Source of the DNA: SIG455 sp045646385
GTDB taxonomy: Bacteria; Bacillota; Clostridia; UMGS1810
NCBI GenBank assembly: GCA_045646385.1
Contig: JAZRKQ010000007.1
Location: forward strand, 56,994-120,993
Length of the DNA: 64,000 bases
Reading direction: 5' to 3'
The notes beneath the pieces are model-generated. The model had not been told where the DNA came from. It worked only from the letters and a program-made list of their open reading frames with translations, and did not search any database. Position 1 is the first letter of the stretch. The number at the start of each line of letters is the position of its first letter. Both the position numbers and the translations under genes were made by a program. Shown piece by piece: positions 42,259 through 51,425 of the stretch.

Positions 42259-44491
42259 CGAGTATTTTGAAAAAACAAAAGGCAAACCGCTTTCCACCGC
42301 TTCCGACAGAGAAGTTTACGAATCATTACTTTCGTTTACAGCATCATACGTGCAGGAGCGTGGGTATAATATCGGAAAGAAAAAACTGTATTACATTTCG
42401 GCGGAATTTTTAATAGGCAAATTGCTTTCGTCCAACCTTATTAATTTGGGTTTGTACGGCGCTGTTGCCGAAGAACTTAAATCCGTAGGCAAATCACTTG
42501 CCGATATAGAGGCTATAGAGCCGGAGCCGTCACTTGGCAATGGCGGCTTGGGCAGACTTGCTGCGTGCTTTATGGATTCTGCCGCCACCCTCGGTCTGCC
42601 TGCTGACGGAGTTGGTCTGTGCTACCATTGCGGGCTTTTTGCGCAGAAGTTTAAAAATAATAAGCAGACAGAGATGCCCGACTACTGGATAGAGGATAAA
42701 AACTGGCTTAACCGCACCGATACACAGTATGCGGTCAAGTTTAAAGATTTCACCTTGCAGTCACGTCTTTATGATTTAACAGTAACGGGATATGGCAACA
42801 AATCAAACCGTCTGCGCCTTTTCGATGCCGAAACGGTAAGCGAAAGCATTATAAAAGACGGAATAGCATTTGACAAAAAAGATGTTGACTCTAATCTGAC
42901 GCTGTTCCTGTACCCTGACGACAGCGACGATAACGGCAAAAAACTGCGTGTGTATCAGCAGTATTTTATGGTGAGTTGCGCAGCACAACTTATTTTGGAC
43001 GAAGCGGTTGAGCGTGGCTCGAATCTGCACGACCTTGCAGACTATGCCGTTGTGCAGATTAACGACACCCACCCTGCAATGGTCATTCCCGAACTTGTGC
43101 GTCTTTTAACAGAACGCGGTATAGACTTTACCGAGGCGGCAGGCATAGTGCGTAATGTGTGCGCATACACAAACCACACAATCTTAGCCGAAGCGCTTGA
43201 AAAATGGCCCGTCCGTTATCTGGAAGAAGCCGTGCCCGATATTATGGCAATAATCCGCCGCTTGGACCTTATGGTAAAGGGTGCAGACGAAACGTGTGCA
43301 ATCGTTCAGGATGATTTGGTGCATATGGCTCACCTTGCCATACACTATTCGTTCAGTGTAAACGGCGTAGCGGCATTGCATACAGAGATTTTAAAAAATG
43401 TGGAACTTAAAAAGTTTTACGATTTGTATCCTGATAAATTTAACAATAAAACAAACGGTATTACGTTCCGCCGTTGGCTGATTGCCGCAAACCCTGATTT
43501 AACCGAACTGATACGCAGTTTAACTGGCGACGGCTTTTTAACAGATGCCGACCGCCTAAAAGATTTGGCGATGTACGAAAACGATCCTGATGTGCTCTCT
43601 GCACTTGATACTATAAAAACTAAGAACAAAGTCCGCTTAAAAGAGTTCCTTATGAAAAAAGAGGGCATAGTTCTGCGAGAGGATTCGATTTTTGATATTC
43701 AGGCGAAACGTCTGCACGAGTATAAGCGCCAGCAACTCAATGCGCTTTATATTATAAAGAAGTATCTTGATATCAAAGACGGCAAATACCCCGACCGCCA
43801 CCTTACGTTTATATTTGCGGCAAAGGCGGCTCCGTCGTACACTATGGCAAAAGATATTATCCACCTTATCCTCTGCCTTTCAAAACTGATTGCCGCCGAC
43901 CCCGTTGCAAGTGAGTATATGACCGTTGTAATGATAGAGAATTACAACGTAACTGTTGCAGAAAAACTTATTCCTGCGTGCGATATATCCGAGCAGATTT
44001 CGCTTGCATCAAAAGAAGCCAGCGGAACGGGTAATATGAAGTTTATGTTAAACGGTGCCGTAACTCTCGGTACGCTCGACGGCGCAAATGTAGAGATAGC
44101 CGATTTTGTGGGTAAGGATAATATTTATATATTCGGCAAAAGCGCAGAAGAAGTTATTGCGCTTTATAAAAGCGGAAGATATAATCCGCGCGCACTTTAT
44201 AGCAAAAATGCCGATATCCGCCGTGCGGTGGATTTTATATCCGATACCGCCATGCTTAAAATCGGTGACGGAACATCACTCCGCCGATTGCAGAGCGATT
44301 TGATAAATAAAGATTACTTTATGGCGCTTCTGGATTTTGAAGACTATGCAAAAACAAAAGATAAAGCGTTTGCCGATTACGAAAACAGAACCAAATGGGC
44401 ACGTAAAACGCTTGTGAATATTTCAAAAGCACGATATTTCTCGTCCGATAGAACAGTTGCGGAGTATAATAAAGATATCTGGAAGTTGTAA
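42251..44491 (+). CDS. glgP: Glycogen/maltodextrin phosphorylase
   Basis: PLP-dependent GT35 enzyme releasing glucose-1-phosphate. It has 746 residues, somewhat shorter than the usual 800. The N-terminal region has SLGNGGLGRLAACFMDS; the QINDTHPAM and NNKTNGITFRRWL blocks follow; and the PLP-lysine motif SGTGNMKFMLNGA is near residue 600. The ATG at 42251 lies inside the end of malQ after AGAAAGG; a longer upstream frame is rejected because it overlaps malQ deeply. It acts with MalQ on storage or imported glucans. Confidence 0.95.
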   Translation: MFNEYFEKTKGKPLSTASDREVYESLLSFTASYVQERGYNIGKKKLYYISAEFLIGKLLSSNLINLGLYGAVAEELKSVGKSLADIEAIEPEPSLGNGGLGRLAACFMDSAATLGLPADGVGLCYHCGLFAQKFKNNKQTEMPDYWIEDKNWLNRTDTQYAVKFKDFTLQSRLYDLTVTGYGNKSNRLRLFDAETVSESIIKDGIAFDKKDVDSNLTLFLYPDDSDDNGKKLRVYQQYFMVSCAAQLILDEAVERGSNLHDLADYAVVQINDTHPAMVIPELVRLLTERGIDFTEAAGIVRNVCAYTNHTILAEALEKWPVRYLEEAVPDIMAIIRRLDLMVKGADETCAIVQDDLVHMAHLAIHYSFSVNGVAALHTEILKNVELKKFYDLYPDKFNNKTNGITFRRWLIAANPDLTELIRSLTGDGFLTDADRLKDLAMYENDPDVLSALDTIKTKNKVRLKEFLMKKEGIVLREDSIFDIQAKRLHEYKRQQLNALYIIKKYLDIKDGKYPDRHLTFIFAAKAAPSYTMAKDIIHLILCLSKLIAADPVASEYMTVVMIENYNVTVAEKLIPACDISEQISLASKEASGTGNMKFMLNGAVTLGTLDGANVEIADFVGKDNIYIFGKSAEEVIALYKSGRYNPRALYSKNADIRRAVDFISDTAMLKIGDGTSLRRLQSDLINKDYFMALLDFEDYAKTKDKAFADYENRTKWARKTLVNISKARYFSSDRTVAEYNKDIWKL

Positions 44492-44494
44492 TGT

Positions 44495-44522
44495 GCGGGA
44501 CGATGTAGGCATCGTCCCCTAC
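44495..44522. repeat. REP-like palindrome R2
   Basis: GCGGGACGATG, TAGG, CATCGTCCC, then CTAC. It is 3 bases past glgP and inverted relative to R3, so R2-R3 make a BIME-like pair. Confidence 0.8.
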
Positions 44523-44542
44523 ATATCGTATAGGGATATACC

Positions 44543-44570
44543 GTAGGGGCGGCTGCCCACATCCGCCCGC
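44543..44570. repeat. REP-like palindrome R3
   Basis: GTAGGGGCGGCTGCCCACATCCGCCCGC in two halves: GTAGGGGCGG, then CTGCCCACATCCGCCCGC. Inverted copy of the R1/R2 family, with the closing stem GGGCGGATG partly degraded. Confidence 0.7.
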
Positions 44571-44651
44571 AAAAATTTCTTCCTTTATATATAATACAAA
44601 CGTGTCCAAAACAAAAACTTTGTGAAAAACCGAAAAACTTATAAAAAACCC

Positions 44652-44680
44652 TTGACAATATGGAATAAAACATATAGAAT
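44652..44680 (+). promoter_or_regulatory. Promoter of a candidate small RNA
   Basis: TTGACA (44652-44657), 17 bases, TAGAAT (44675-44680). No open reading frame with a ribosome-binding site follows before 45003. Confidence 0.7.
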
Positions 44681-44686
44681 TGTAAG

Positions 44687-44826
44687 GTAAAAATGATTTA
44701 ATGGCATATTGTGTGCATATATTATCGTAGGGGACGATGCCAGCATCGTTCCGTTACATAAATCATTTCGTGTTATATCAAAAGTGTAGGTAAAGGGTTT
44801 TTTATTAAAAACTCTTTATTTTACAG
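44687..44826 (+). ncRNA. Candidate small RNA containing REP palindrome R4
   Basis: After the 44652 promoter, AAATGATTTA (44691-44700) pairs perfectly with TAAATCATTT (44759-44768). This encloses two inner hairpins, one of them palindrome R4 (44727-44757). A terminator-like hairpin AAAGGGTTTTT/AAAAACTCTTT (44792-44817) and T-rich tail follow. It could instead be an extended leader of the SLH gene. Confidence 0.45.
44727..44757. repeat. REP-like palindrome R4
   Basis: CGTAGGGGACGATGC, CAG, GCATCGTTCC, GTTAC: an inverted copy of the family with one G-T change in the arm. Confidence 0.75.
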
Positions 44827-44851
44827 TTTTGTTACAACAATAAATTGTGCA

Positions 44852-44880
44852 TTGACGTGGCATTTTAGTGGTGTTATAAT
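44852..44880 (+). promoter_or_regulatory. Promoter of the major SLH protein
   Basis: TTGACG (44852-44857), 17 bases, TATAAT (44875-44880). The roughly 116 nt leader has hairpins CTAGAA/TTCTAG (44892-44907) and GAAAGAGAT/ATCTCTTTC (44929-44972) before AAGGAGG. Such leaders often stabilise abundant S-layer mRNAs. Confidence 0.85.
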
Positions 44881-45002
44881 CAATGCATAAACTAGAAGTA
44901 TTTCTAGTGTGGGTGTCTGGTTGTATATGAAAGAGATGCGGCCGGTTAACACTAAAAAACGTAATCTCTTTCAAAAAAATATTTTAAGGAGGATTTGAGA
45001 CT

Positions 45003-48000
45003 ATGAAAAATCTCAAAAAAGTACTCGCGTTAGTTGTAGTATTTTCAATGATGCTCAGCACTGTTGCTTTCGCAGCATTCCCTGACGTTGCTGAAGATGC
45101 TGACTATGCAAACGCAGTTAACACAATCGCTGCTCTCGGTATCGTTGGCGGTGATGATCAGGGTAACTTCAATCCTGATAACACAATTACAAGAGCTGAA
45201 TTCACAAAAATGATTTGTGAAGCACAGGCTATCAAAGGTGATGCTGCTAAAGGCGCTACAATCTTCACAGACGTAGCTGCTGATCACTGGGCTTCCGGCT
45301 ACATCAACATGGCTGTAGGTCAGAACATCATCAATGGTATGGGCGATGGCACATTCGCTCCTGAAAGCCCCGTTACATACGAACAGGCTATCAAAATGAT
45401 CGTTGTAGCACTCGGTTACGAGCCCATGGCTGCTGACCGTGGTGGTTACCCCACAGGTTACATGGTAGTTGCTCAGTCAATCGGCGTAACAAAAGGCGTT
45501 AAAGCTCCTGCACAGACAGACGCTGCTAAACGTTCACTCATCGCTGAACTCATCTACAACGCTTTAGACGTTCCTATGATGGAACAGACAGGTTTCGGTT
45601 CTGATAAGACATTCGAAATCATGGATGGTTCAAAAAATAAAGACAGAGTTACTCTTCTTTCTTCTAAATTCGATGTAGTTAAACTTGCCGGTGTTGTTAC
45701 AGCTAACGACAAAGTAAACATCTTAACAGGTTCTGAACCTGCTGAAGGCAAATTCAACTTCCGTGTTTACAACAACTTCAAAACAACAAACGAAGATTTT
45801 GTATTCAATGCTGATGAAAAAACTGCAGGTTATGCTGCAAAGAACGGCCTCTTAGTAGGTGACACAGACGTTGCTGACTTACTCGGCAAAAAAGCAGTTA
45901 TCTTCGTTCAGGAAGATGGCAATGACTACGTTGCAATCGCTGCAATCGCTGATGGTGCTTCTAAATCTGTAGAAATCGCTCTTAGCGATATCGATACAGG
46001 CGACAGAACAAACATCGCTAATGCTGGTAAAAACACAATCGCTTACTTTGCAGATGATGCTAAAAACTCTGTAAAACTTGACATTCTGGATGAAGGCACA
46101 AACAAACTTAGCATCCTTTGGAACAACGTTAATAGCGCAACATACGACCTCGCTTACCTCAAGGCTGCTGCTGCAACCAGATCTGCTAAAGTTACTTTAT
46201 CAGACTGGAACGACGATGACATCTATGATGTAATCGCAGTTGAAGAGTACAAACACTATGTTGTTGAAGATATCAACGAAGCAACACTCAGAATCAACAA
46301 GAGATTCCGTCTTGATGCTGAAGAAGTTGAATATGCTATCACAATTAAAGACGTTGATGGCAACGATGTAGCTTTCGAAGACATCAAAATCGGCGACGTT
46401 CTCGCAGTTATTTCTGACAACATTACAACTCCTTACAATCCTTCTAAATACATTGACATCGTAGTTCTCGGTGCAAACGTAGTTGAAGGTACAGTTACTG
46501 CTTGGGATGCTAACAATGCTTCCGGCAAAAAAGCAACAATCGGCGAAACTGTATACACAGTATCTAACGAATACACAGATGGTAAAATTAATATCGCAGC
46601 TGAAGGTGCTTTCTACCTCGATATCAACGGTAACATCTTTGATTTCGACGGTACAAAAGCTTCTTCTGGTAACCTCGGTATCATCCTTAAAGTTGCTGTA
46701 GCAACTGGCGGTGTTGATGCTTCAGTTGCTCAGGTTAAAATGCTTAACAAAGACGGTCAGGTTGTTGTTTACAACATCGCTGAAACTGTTAAAATTAGAA
46801 ATGCTTCTGATGAGCCCAAACCTTTCAAGAGAACTGATAACATAACTGCTGACAATTTTGCTAGTGGTTTTGCTGGCGGTACAGTTGACACTGATTCAAA
46901 TCCTGCTACTGTGGTAACAATTGGTGATTACTTAGAAGAGTTATTCGGTGCAGACGCTACTAAAGGTGCTGGTATCGCAGGCCGTGTAGTTCAGTACAAA
47001 GCAAACGCTAACGGTGAAATCACAGAACTCACACCTCAGGGTGTAAGCGAACGTTTCACAGTAACAGACGCTGCTGGTGAATACTACAATGCAAACACAA
47101 TGAAATTAGGTGCTGGCAGATTTGACAGCAACACAGTTGTATTCTCACTCAACAACGACCTTACAAAATCTAAAGTTGTTGGCGTAGACACACTCGTTGA
47201 CGATGCACAGTACAGTGCTATCATTGTTGAAGAACACGATGTAGACGAAGCAATCGCTGCTATCCTTTACGATGGTGGTAATGCAATCGGTTCTTCTGTT
47301 GAAGGTTGGGCTGTTGTAACAGGCGTTGCTAAAACAACTGCTAACGGCGAAGAAGCATACAACATTACATTAGTTGAAAACAGCATCGACGAAGAAAAAG
47401 CAATCCTCGTAACAGAAGATACTCTCCTCGCTGACGAATTTGAAGACGATTTGGGCAATTCTGTATACGGTTCTGCTACAGCAACATCAATCGTTGGTGA
47501 TGCTGACTTCGGTATCGGTTCAGTTCTTCTCTACACAGCAGATGAAGCTGGTAACGCTGTAGTTATCGCTCCTATCGCTAACGTAGTTAACAACGAATTC
47601 GTAGCTATCGGTTCTATCGACCTCGCTTATGGTGATGAATATGGTACAGGTAGCGATAAAACTAAATTCAGATCAGGTATCAGCAATGCTGATTTTGATA
47701 AGAACGAAGTTTACACAACTGGTGGTACAATCGAAATCGAATCTGCTACAAACGAGTACAGAGTTAACAATGCTAACTCTAGAAAAGTTATGATCGACGT
47801 AGGTTCTTACGCTGGTGGTAACGTAGTAGATCCTGAAGACGGCAAAGGTAATGCATTCCTCGCTAGATACGTTGATGGCGACGTTGTAGACGTAATCTCT
47901 ATCGACGCACGCGTTTCAAATGCTGCTCCTGCTGCTATAGCAGATTTCGCTAAAGCAACATTGGCAATCGCTGATCCTGCTGGTTATGCTGTAAATGTTA

Positions 48001-48341
48001 CAAAAAAATCTCACAACGTATACGATGTTGAAATCGAAACAACCGCTGCTGTTGCTGAACATGGTCAGAATGGTTCTGCTGATCCTGCTCTTCAGGGCAA
48101 ATGGGTAGGCGTTAAAATTGACGCTCCTGCAACTGCTGCATATGCAAAAGGTACATTCGGTGGTACTGCTTACACAGACAATGACATCTTAACTGATGGT
48201 TTTGCTGCATTCTATGTAAATGCTGCTGCTGCAACTAAAACAAAAGTTGCAACTCTCACATTCTATGATGCTTCTAACAACGCATTGTCTGCTGAAATGA
48301 CACTCAACATCGATTTCTCTGATGTTGTTGTTGCTCCGTAA
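45003..48341 (+). CDS. Large SLH-domain protein, probable major S-layer protein
   Basis: A 1112-residue secreted protein. The signal peptide (about 1-24) ends AFA. Three SLH units lie at about residues 25-210, with FNPDNTITRAEF, DHWASGYINMAVG and the GGYPTGYMVVAQSIG and MMEQTGFG blocks shared with the protein at 8391. The remaining roughly 900 residues are rich in Ala, Asp, Val and Thr, low in Cys, and look like repeated beta domains. The codon choice is extreme (Ala mostly GCT/GCA, Thr mostly ACA, Ser often TCT/TCA) compared with its neighbours. With a consensus promoter, a structured leader and AAGGAGG, this indicates very high expression. No enzymatic domain is seen. Confidence 0.88.
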   Translation: MKNLKKVLALVVVFSMMLSTVAFAAFPDVAEDADYANAVNTIAALGIVGGDDQGNFNPDNTITRAEFTKMICEAQAIKGDAAKGATIFTDVAADHWASGYINMAVGQNIINGMGDGTFAPESPVTYEQAIKMIVVALGYEPMAADRGGYPTGYMVVAQSIGVTKGVKAPAQTDAAKRSLIAELIYNALDVPMMEQTGFGSDKTFEIMDGSKNKDRVTLLSSKFDVVKLAGVVTANDKVNILTGSEPAEGKFNFRVYNNFKTTNEDFVFNADEKTAGYAAKNGLLVGDTDVADLLGKKAVIFVQEDGNDYVAIAAIADGASKSVEIALSDIDTGDRTNIANAGKNTIAYFADDAKNSVKLDILDEGTNKLSILWNNVNSATYDLAYLKAAAATRSAKVTLSDWNDDDIYDVIAVEEYKHYVVEDINEATLRINKRFRLDAEEVEYAITIKDVDGNDVAFEDIKIGDVLAVISDNITTPYNPSKYIDIVVLGANVVEGTVTAWDANNASGKKATIGETVYTVSNEYTDGKINIAAEGAFYLDINGNIFDFDGTKASSGNLGIILKVAVATGGVDASVAQVKMLNKDGQVVVYNIAETVKIRNASDEPKPFKRTDNITADNFASGFAGGTVDTDSNPATVVTIGDYLEELFGADATKGAGIAGRVVQYKANANGEITELTPQGVSERFTVTDAAGEYYNANTMKLGAGRFDSNTVVFSLNNDLTKSKVVGVDTLVDDAQYSAIIVEEHDVDEAIAAILYDGGNAIGSSVEGWAVVTGVAKTTANGEEAYNITLVENSIDEEKAILVTEDTLLADEFEDDLGNSVYGSATATSIVGDADFGIGSVLLYTADEAGNAVVIAPIANVVNNEFVAIGSIDLAYGDEYGTGSDKTKFRSGISNADFDKNEVYTTGGTIEIESATNEYRVNNANSRKVMIDVGSYAGGNVVDPEDGKGNAFLARYVDGDVVDVISIDARVSNAAPAAIADFAKATLAIADPAGYAVNVTKKSHNVYDVEIETTAAVAEHGQNGSADPALQGKWVGVKIDAPATAAYAKGTFGGTAYTDNDILTDGFAAFYVNAAAATKTKVATLTFYDASNNALSAEMTLNIDFSDVVVAP

Positions 48342-48385
48342 TTACTGCTAATCACTTAAATAGTGTATTTAAAGTAATATAAATT

Positions 48386-48419
48386 GCACCGCACTCCGGT
48401 TTGGAGTGCGGTGCTTTTG
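48386..48419 (+). terminator. Terminator of the major SLH gene
   Basis: A 12 bp GC-rich stem GCACCGCACTCC with GGAGTGCGGTGC and TTTT. Confidence 0.93.
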
Positions 48420-48429
48420 TGTTTGTTAT

Positions 48430-48462
48430 AAAAAAATCCCCTTTTTGTAAAGGGGATTTTTC
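48430..48462 (-). terminator. Terminator of the DUF3794/LysM gene
   Basis: AAAATCCCCTT and AAGGGGATTTT around a 6-base loop, with T-run on the minus strand. Confidence 0.88.
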
Positions 48463-48474
48463 ATTTCCTACTAT

Positions 48475-50043
48475 TCAGCAAACACTTTTTCTCGGTATCA
48501 TAATTTTTTTCGGCTCTGCCAGAACTTCGGGGAATTCGCATCCGTTTGCGGCGCAAATCGCTTCTGTTGTTGTATGATAACGCTTGGATATATCCCACAT
48601 CTTCTCGCCCTTTGCGGCAAAATATATCGTTATAGACGGCATCTTATCTTTATCAACTGCGTTTTCTTCGTTTGCCTCAACATCTTTTATATAACTTACC
48701 TCTTTTTCTTCTACAATCTTTGTATCGAAATTAAGTGTAAATCTTACATCTGCGGAATTTGCAGATGATGCCGAATACGAAATATCGTCTGCTTCGCAAA
48801 TCACACTTATCTGCGCATCTTTTGAGCAGTCTGCAGACACGGAATATGCAAACGGGATTTCGCACTTATGGCTCCACACGGGTGCATCTGTATTTGCAGA
48901 GGTATATTCTATATACGTATCGGCAACACCCGAAATATCAGCCTTACCGCCTAAAACTTGCGCACTTTCTACATACGGCTTTACAACCACGTTATAAATT
49001 CTTGCAATAGACGGTGCGTCGGCAGGTATATTGATGTTTTCTTTAACAATGCTTCTGTCGCTTGATGCGTACACCACTTGTGTAACCTTTGCTTTGTCAC
49101 GTGCAACTGTTACATCAAAGTATGGACTGTACAAATCATCAGTTATGCTATCGCAACTCTGCTCATAAACACACGTAGCGGCATTTATGCGTGCACGCAC
49201 TTCTATCATAGACGCATCTCCGTCGCTGTCTGCCGCTACGCTGTACTGCAAATCTGTAAGCGTGTATTCCGACTCGCAAATATCGTTTTCGTAAACATCG
49301 TCAATGCTTAGCACCTCTGTAAAAGGTATACTGCTCTCCATACTCTGCAACTGCCCTGCGGTATCGGTATAAAGCGCACGTGCCTCTAAATTGCCCTTTG
49401 CAACAAGTTTTCCGTTAATAGATTTAATCTCTTTACCTGCCACACGTACATCTATCTTTAAAATATCTTCAATAACCTCGCTGCCTGATGATATGCTCAA
49501 AACGTCGCTTACCTCAAACTCATTCTCGGCATAGTCTTTAAGTGAAAACGACTCAACATCTTTTTGCTTGCATGGCAGTTCCCCCTCGCCCGTTGCATTG
49601 CTTACCGCCTGAAAATCGTCGGCACGAATAATATTGCTTTCAAAATCCACCACGCTTTTAACGTTTATCTTACGGCTGTTTACGGCAGAAAAGTCCACGC
49701 TTACAACATCTGCCTTAATACCCGCAAATGCCGCCTCCTGCGCGCCGGACGCTTCTATTTGATGCGTAAACGGCACACGTGTGCTGATAGACTTAACCCT
49801 TGAGGGTGCGTCCTTCTCGTCACTTAAATATACAATTGAATAGTCCACATTACCACTTAAAATAATGTAGTCCCTCTGGATATGCTTTTCGCATATCATC
49901 GGCAGAATCTCTGCCTGCAACACCGTTTTAACGTCGGGCTGTGTGTCGGGCACTATGATGTCGTTATCCATAGTCGCCTGCGTACCCATTGCGTTTAAGG
50001 TGCGGTGCGTTTTTATAATCTTTTTTTCCAGTTCTACGGACAT
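48475..50043 (-). CDS. DUF3794 (SPOCS) and LysM protein, SipL-like spore coat protein
   Basis: A 522-residue protein. It starts with ELEKKIIKTHRTLNAMGTQ, followed by IIVPDTQPDVKTVLQ, typical of the SPOCS/DUF3794 family. Three repeated DUF3794-like units (about 30-150, 165-290 and 300-430) precede a C-terminal LysM domain (about 470-520) with AKGEKMWDISKRYHTT. In Clostridioides, SipL of this design binds SpoIVA and is needed for coat assembly. This gene is the likely counterpart. The ATG at 50043 follows AAGGAGG; a longer upstream frame is not used. It is a single-gene unit. Confidence 0.85.
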   Translation of the reverse strand: MSVELEKKIIKTHRTLNAMGTQATMDNDIIVPDTQPDVKTVLQAEILPMICEKHIQRDYIILSGNVDYSIVYLSDEKDAPSRVKSISTRVPFTHQIEASGAQEAAFAGIKADVVSVDFSAVNSRKINVKSVVDFESNIIRADDFQAVSNATGEGELPCKQKDVESFSLKDYAENEFEVSDVLSISSGSEVIEDILKIDVRVAGKEIKSINGKLVAKGNLEARALYTDTAGQLQSMESSIPFTEVLSIDDVYENDICESEYTLTDLQYSVAADSDGDASMIEVRARINAATCVYEQSCDSITDDLYSPYFDVTVARDKAKVTQVVYASSDRSIVKENINIPADAPSIARIYNVVVKPYVESAQVLGGKADISGVADTYIEYTSANTDAPVWSHKCEIPFAYSVSADCSKDAQISVICEADDISYSASSANSADVRFTLNFDTKIVEEKEVSYIKDVEANEENAVDKDKMPSITIYFAAKGEKMWDISKRYHTTTEAICAANGCEFPEVLAEPKKIMIPRKSVC

Positions 50044-50129
50044 GGTAATCCTCCTTATGATAAATTTATATAAATACACTTTGATACCAAATATATATGA
50101 AAAATTTTCTGAATTTATAACAAAAATGT

Positions 50130-50158
50130 GTACAATCTTGGCAACATAGTGTATAATA
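50130..50158 (+). promoter_or_regulatory. Promoter of the AI-2E-family transporter gene
   Basis: TGTACA (50130-50135), 17 bases, TATAAT (50153-50158). It favours the ATG at 50189 over in-frame upstream codons. Confidence 0.65.
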
Positions 50159-50188
50159 ATGGTAATGACTGTTATTGGGGGAATACTG

Positions 50189-51349
50189 ATGCTGGAAAAA
50201 ATCAAAGCGTTGAAAACAAAAAACACCGCCACGTTTTTATTTACTGCGGTAGCGGTGATTTTAGCATATAAAATTATTATGAACATTGAAGGCGTTGCAG
50301 TTGCCATTAAAGGAATACTGTCTACAACCAAAGGCTTACTTATGCCTTTTATAATCGGCGGTGTGCTTGCCTATTTGTTAAACCCTGCCGTAAACTTTTT
50401 TGAACAAAAAGTCTTTGGCAAAATTAAAAAACTTAAAAAGGGCAAAACAACCTTAAGCATAATCGTGGTATATGCCATTGCGGCGGCTGTACTTGTGCTG
50501 ATACTTAATATGCTGATACCTCTGCTGATTAAAAGTGCGGCAGACATCATAAATCATATGCCCGACTATTTTAACAGGCTTATGGAACTTAGAAACGGCG
50601 AGTGGAATCACTCCGTTGTAGGCAAATTGATATTTAATGCCATAGCAACAGTTGAAAACGAACTTACAGTATTTTTCAGCAATTACAAGTTCACCTCTCT
50701 TACACCTGCCATTACCGAAATCGTTGGCGGTGTTCTTAATGCCAGCGGTACTGTGCTTGACGTTGTTTTCGGCATCATTATATCCGTATACTTTATTTTG
50801 GAAAAAGACAATCTGTTAAACGGTGTAAAGCGCATCACACGTGCATTTTTAAAACCCGAAAATTCCGACAAACTGGGCGGTTATGCCATGGAGGCGCACG
50901 GCATATTCTCGCGCTTTATTGTTGGCAAAACTATCGATTCGCTTATTATAGGTATTCTTTGCTTGATCGGTCTTAAAATGCTCCGTGTGGACAACAGCGC
51001 ACTCTACAGTGTTATTGTAGGCGTTACAAATATGATTCCGTATTTCGGCCCGTTTATCGGCGCTATCCCCGTTGTGTTACTTGTGCTATTTGAATCTCCG
51101 TTAAAAGCCGTTTGGGTTGGACTTTTTATATTCGCTCTTCAGCAGTTCGACGGTATGATTTTAGGTCCGAAAATTTTGGGTGATTCTATTAATTTAAGCC
51201 CGTTCTGGATTATATTTGCCATCATCATAGGCGGTGGATTATTCGGCGTTGCAGGTATGTTTTTGGGCGCACCTGCGCTGGCGGTTATATTGCTTGCAAT
51301 CAACAGATTTTTAGACAGACGTATCAAAGAAAAAGAAGAACAGGAATAA
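50189..51349 (+). CDS. AI-2E family (PerM/YdiK-type) membrane transporter
   Basis: A 386-residue protein with about seven or eight membrane helices. It has the family blocks LMPFIIGGVLAYLLNPAV near residue 50, GVTNMIPYFGPFIGAIP near residue 285, and a terminal LQQFDGMILGPKILGDS followed by a long hydrophobic pair of helices. Relatives include AI-2 exporter TqsA and Na+/H+ antiporter-like proteins, so the substrate cannot be stated. ATG follows GGGGGAA. It is a single-gene unit ending at a REP palindrome and a terminator. Confidence 0.88.
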   Translation: MLEKIKALKTKNTATFLFTAVAVILAYKIIMNIEGVAVAIKGILSTTKGLLMPFIIGGVLAYLLNPAVNFFEQKVFGKIKKLKKGKTTLSIIVVYAIAAAVLVLILNMLIPLLIKSAADIINHMPDYFNRLMELRNGEWNHSVVGKLIFNAIATVENELTVFFSNYKFTSLTPAITEIVGGVLNASGTVLDVVFGIIISVYFILEKDNLLNGVKRITRAFLKPENSDKLGGYAMEAHGIFSRFIVGKTIDSLIIGILCLIGLKMLRVDNSALYSVIVGVTNMIPYFGPFIGAIPVVLLVLFESPLKAVWVGLFIFALQQFDGMILGPKILGDSINLSPFWIIFAIIIGGGLFGVAGMFLGAPALAVILLAINRFLDRRIKEKEEQE

Positions 51350-51353
51350 TAAA

Positions 51354-51381
51354 GCGGGATGATGTGGGCATCGTCCCCTAC
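51354..51381. repeat. REP-like palindrome R5
   Basis: GCGGGATGATG, TGGG, CATCGTCCC, CTAC, 4 bases past the transporter stop codon. Same orientation as R1 and R2. Confidence 0.78.
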
Positions 51382-51383
51382 AA

Positions 51384-51416
51384 AAAAGGCAGAAACAATT
51401 TTTGTTTCTGCCTTTT
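51384..51416. terminator. Bidirectional terminator between the AI-2E gene and RNase J
   Basis: AAAAGGCAGAAACA, loop ATTTT, TGTTTCTGCCTTTT; a perfect 14 bp stem with T-tails on both strands. Confidence 0.92.
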
Positions 51417-51425
51417 AAATATTTT

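Larger units (their letters stand above)
44492..45002. other. 510 bp intergenic region between glgP and the major SLH gene
   Basis: It holds three REP-like palindromes (44495-44522, 44543-44570, 44727-44757) and two sigma-A-type promoters (44652-44680 and 44852-44880). It also holds a candidate small RNA and the structured leader of the SLH gene. There is no clear glgP terminator other than the palindrome pair. Confidence 0.7.
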
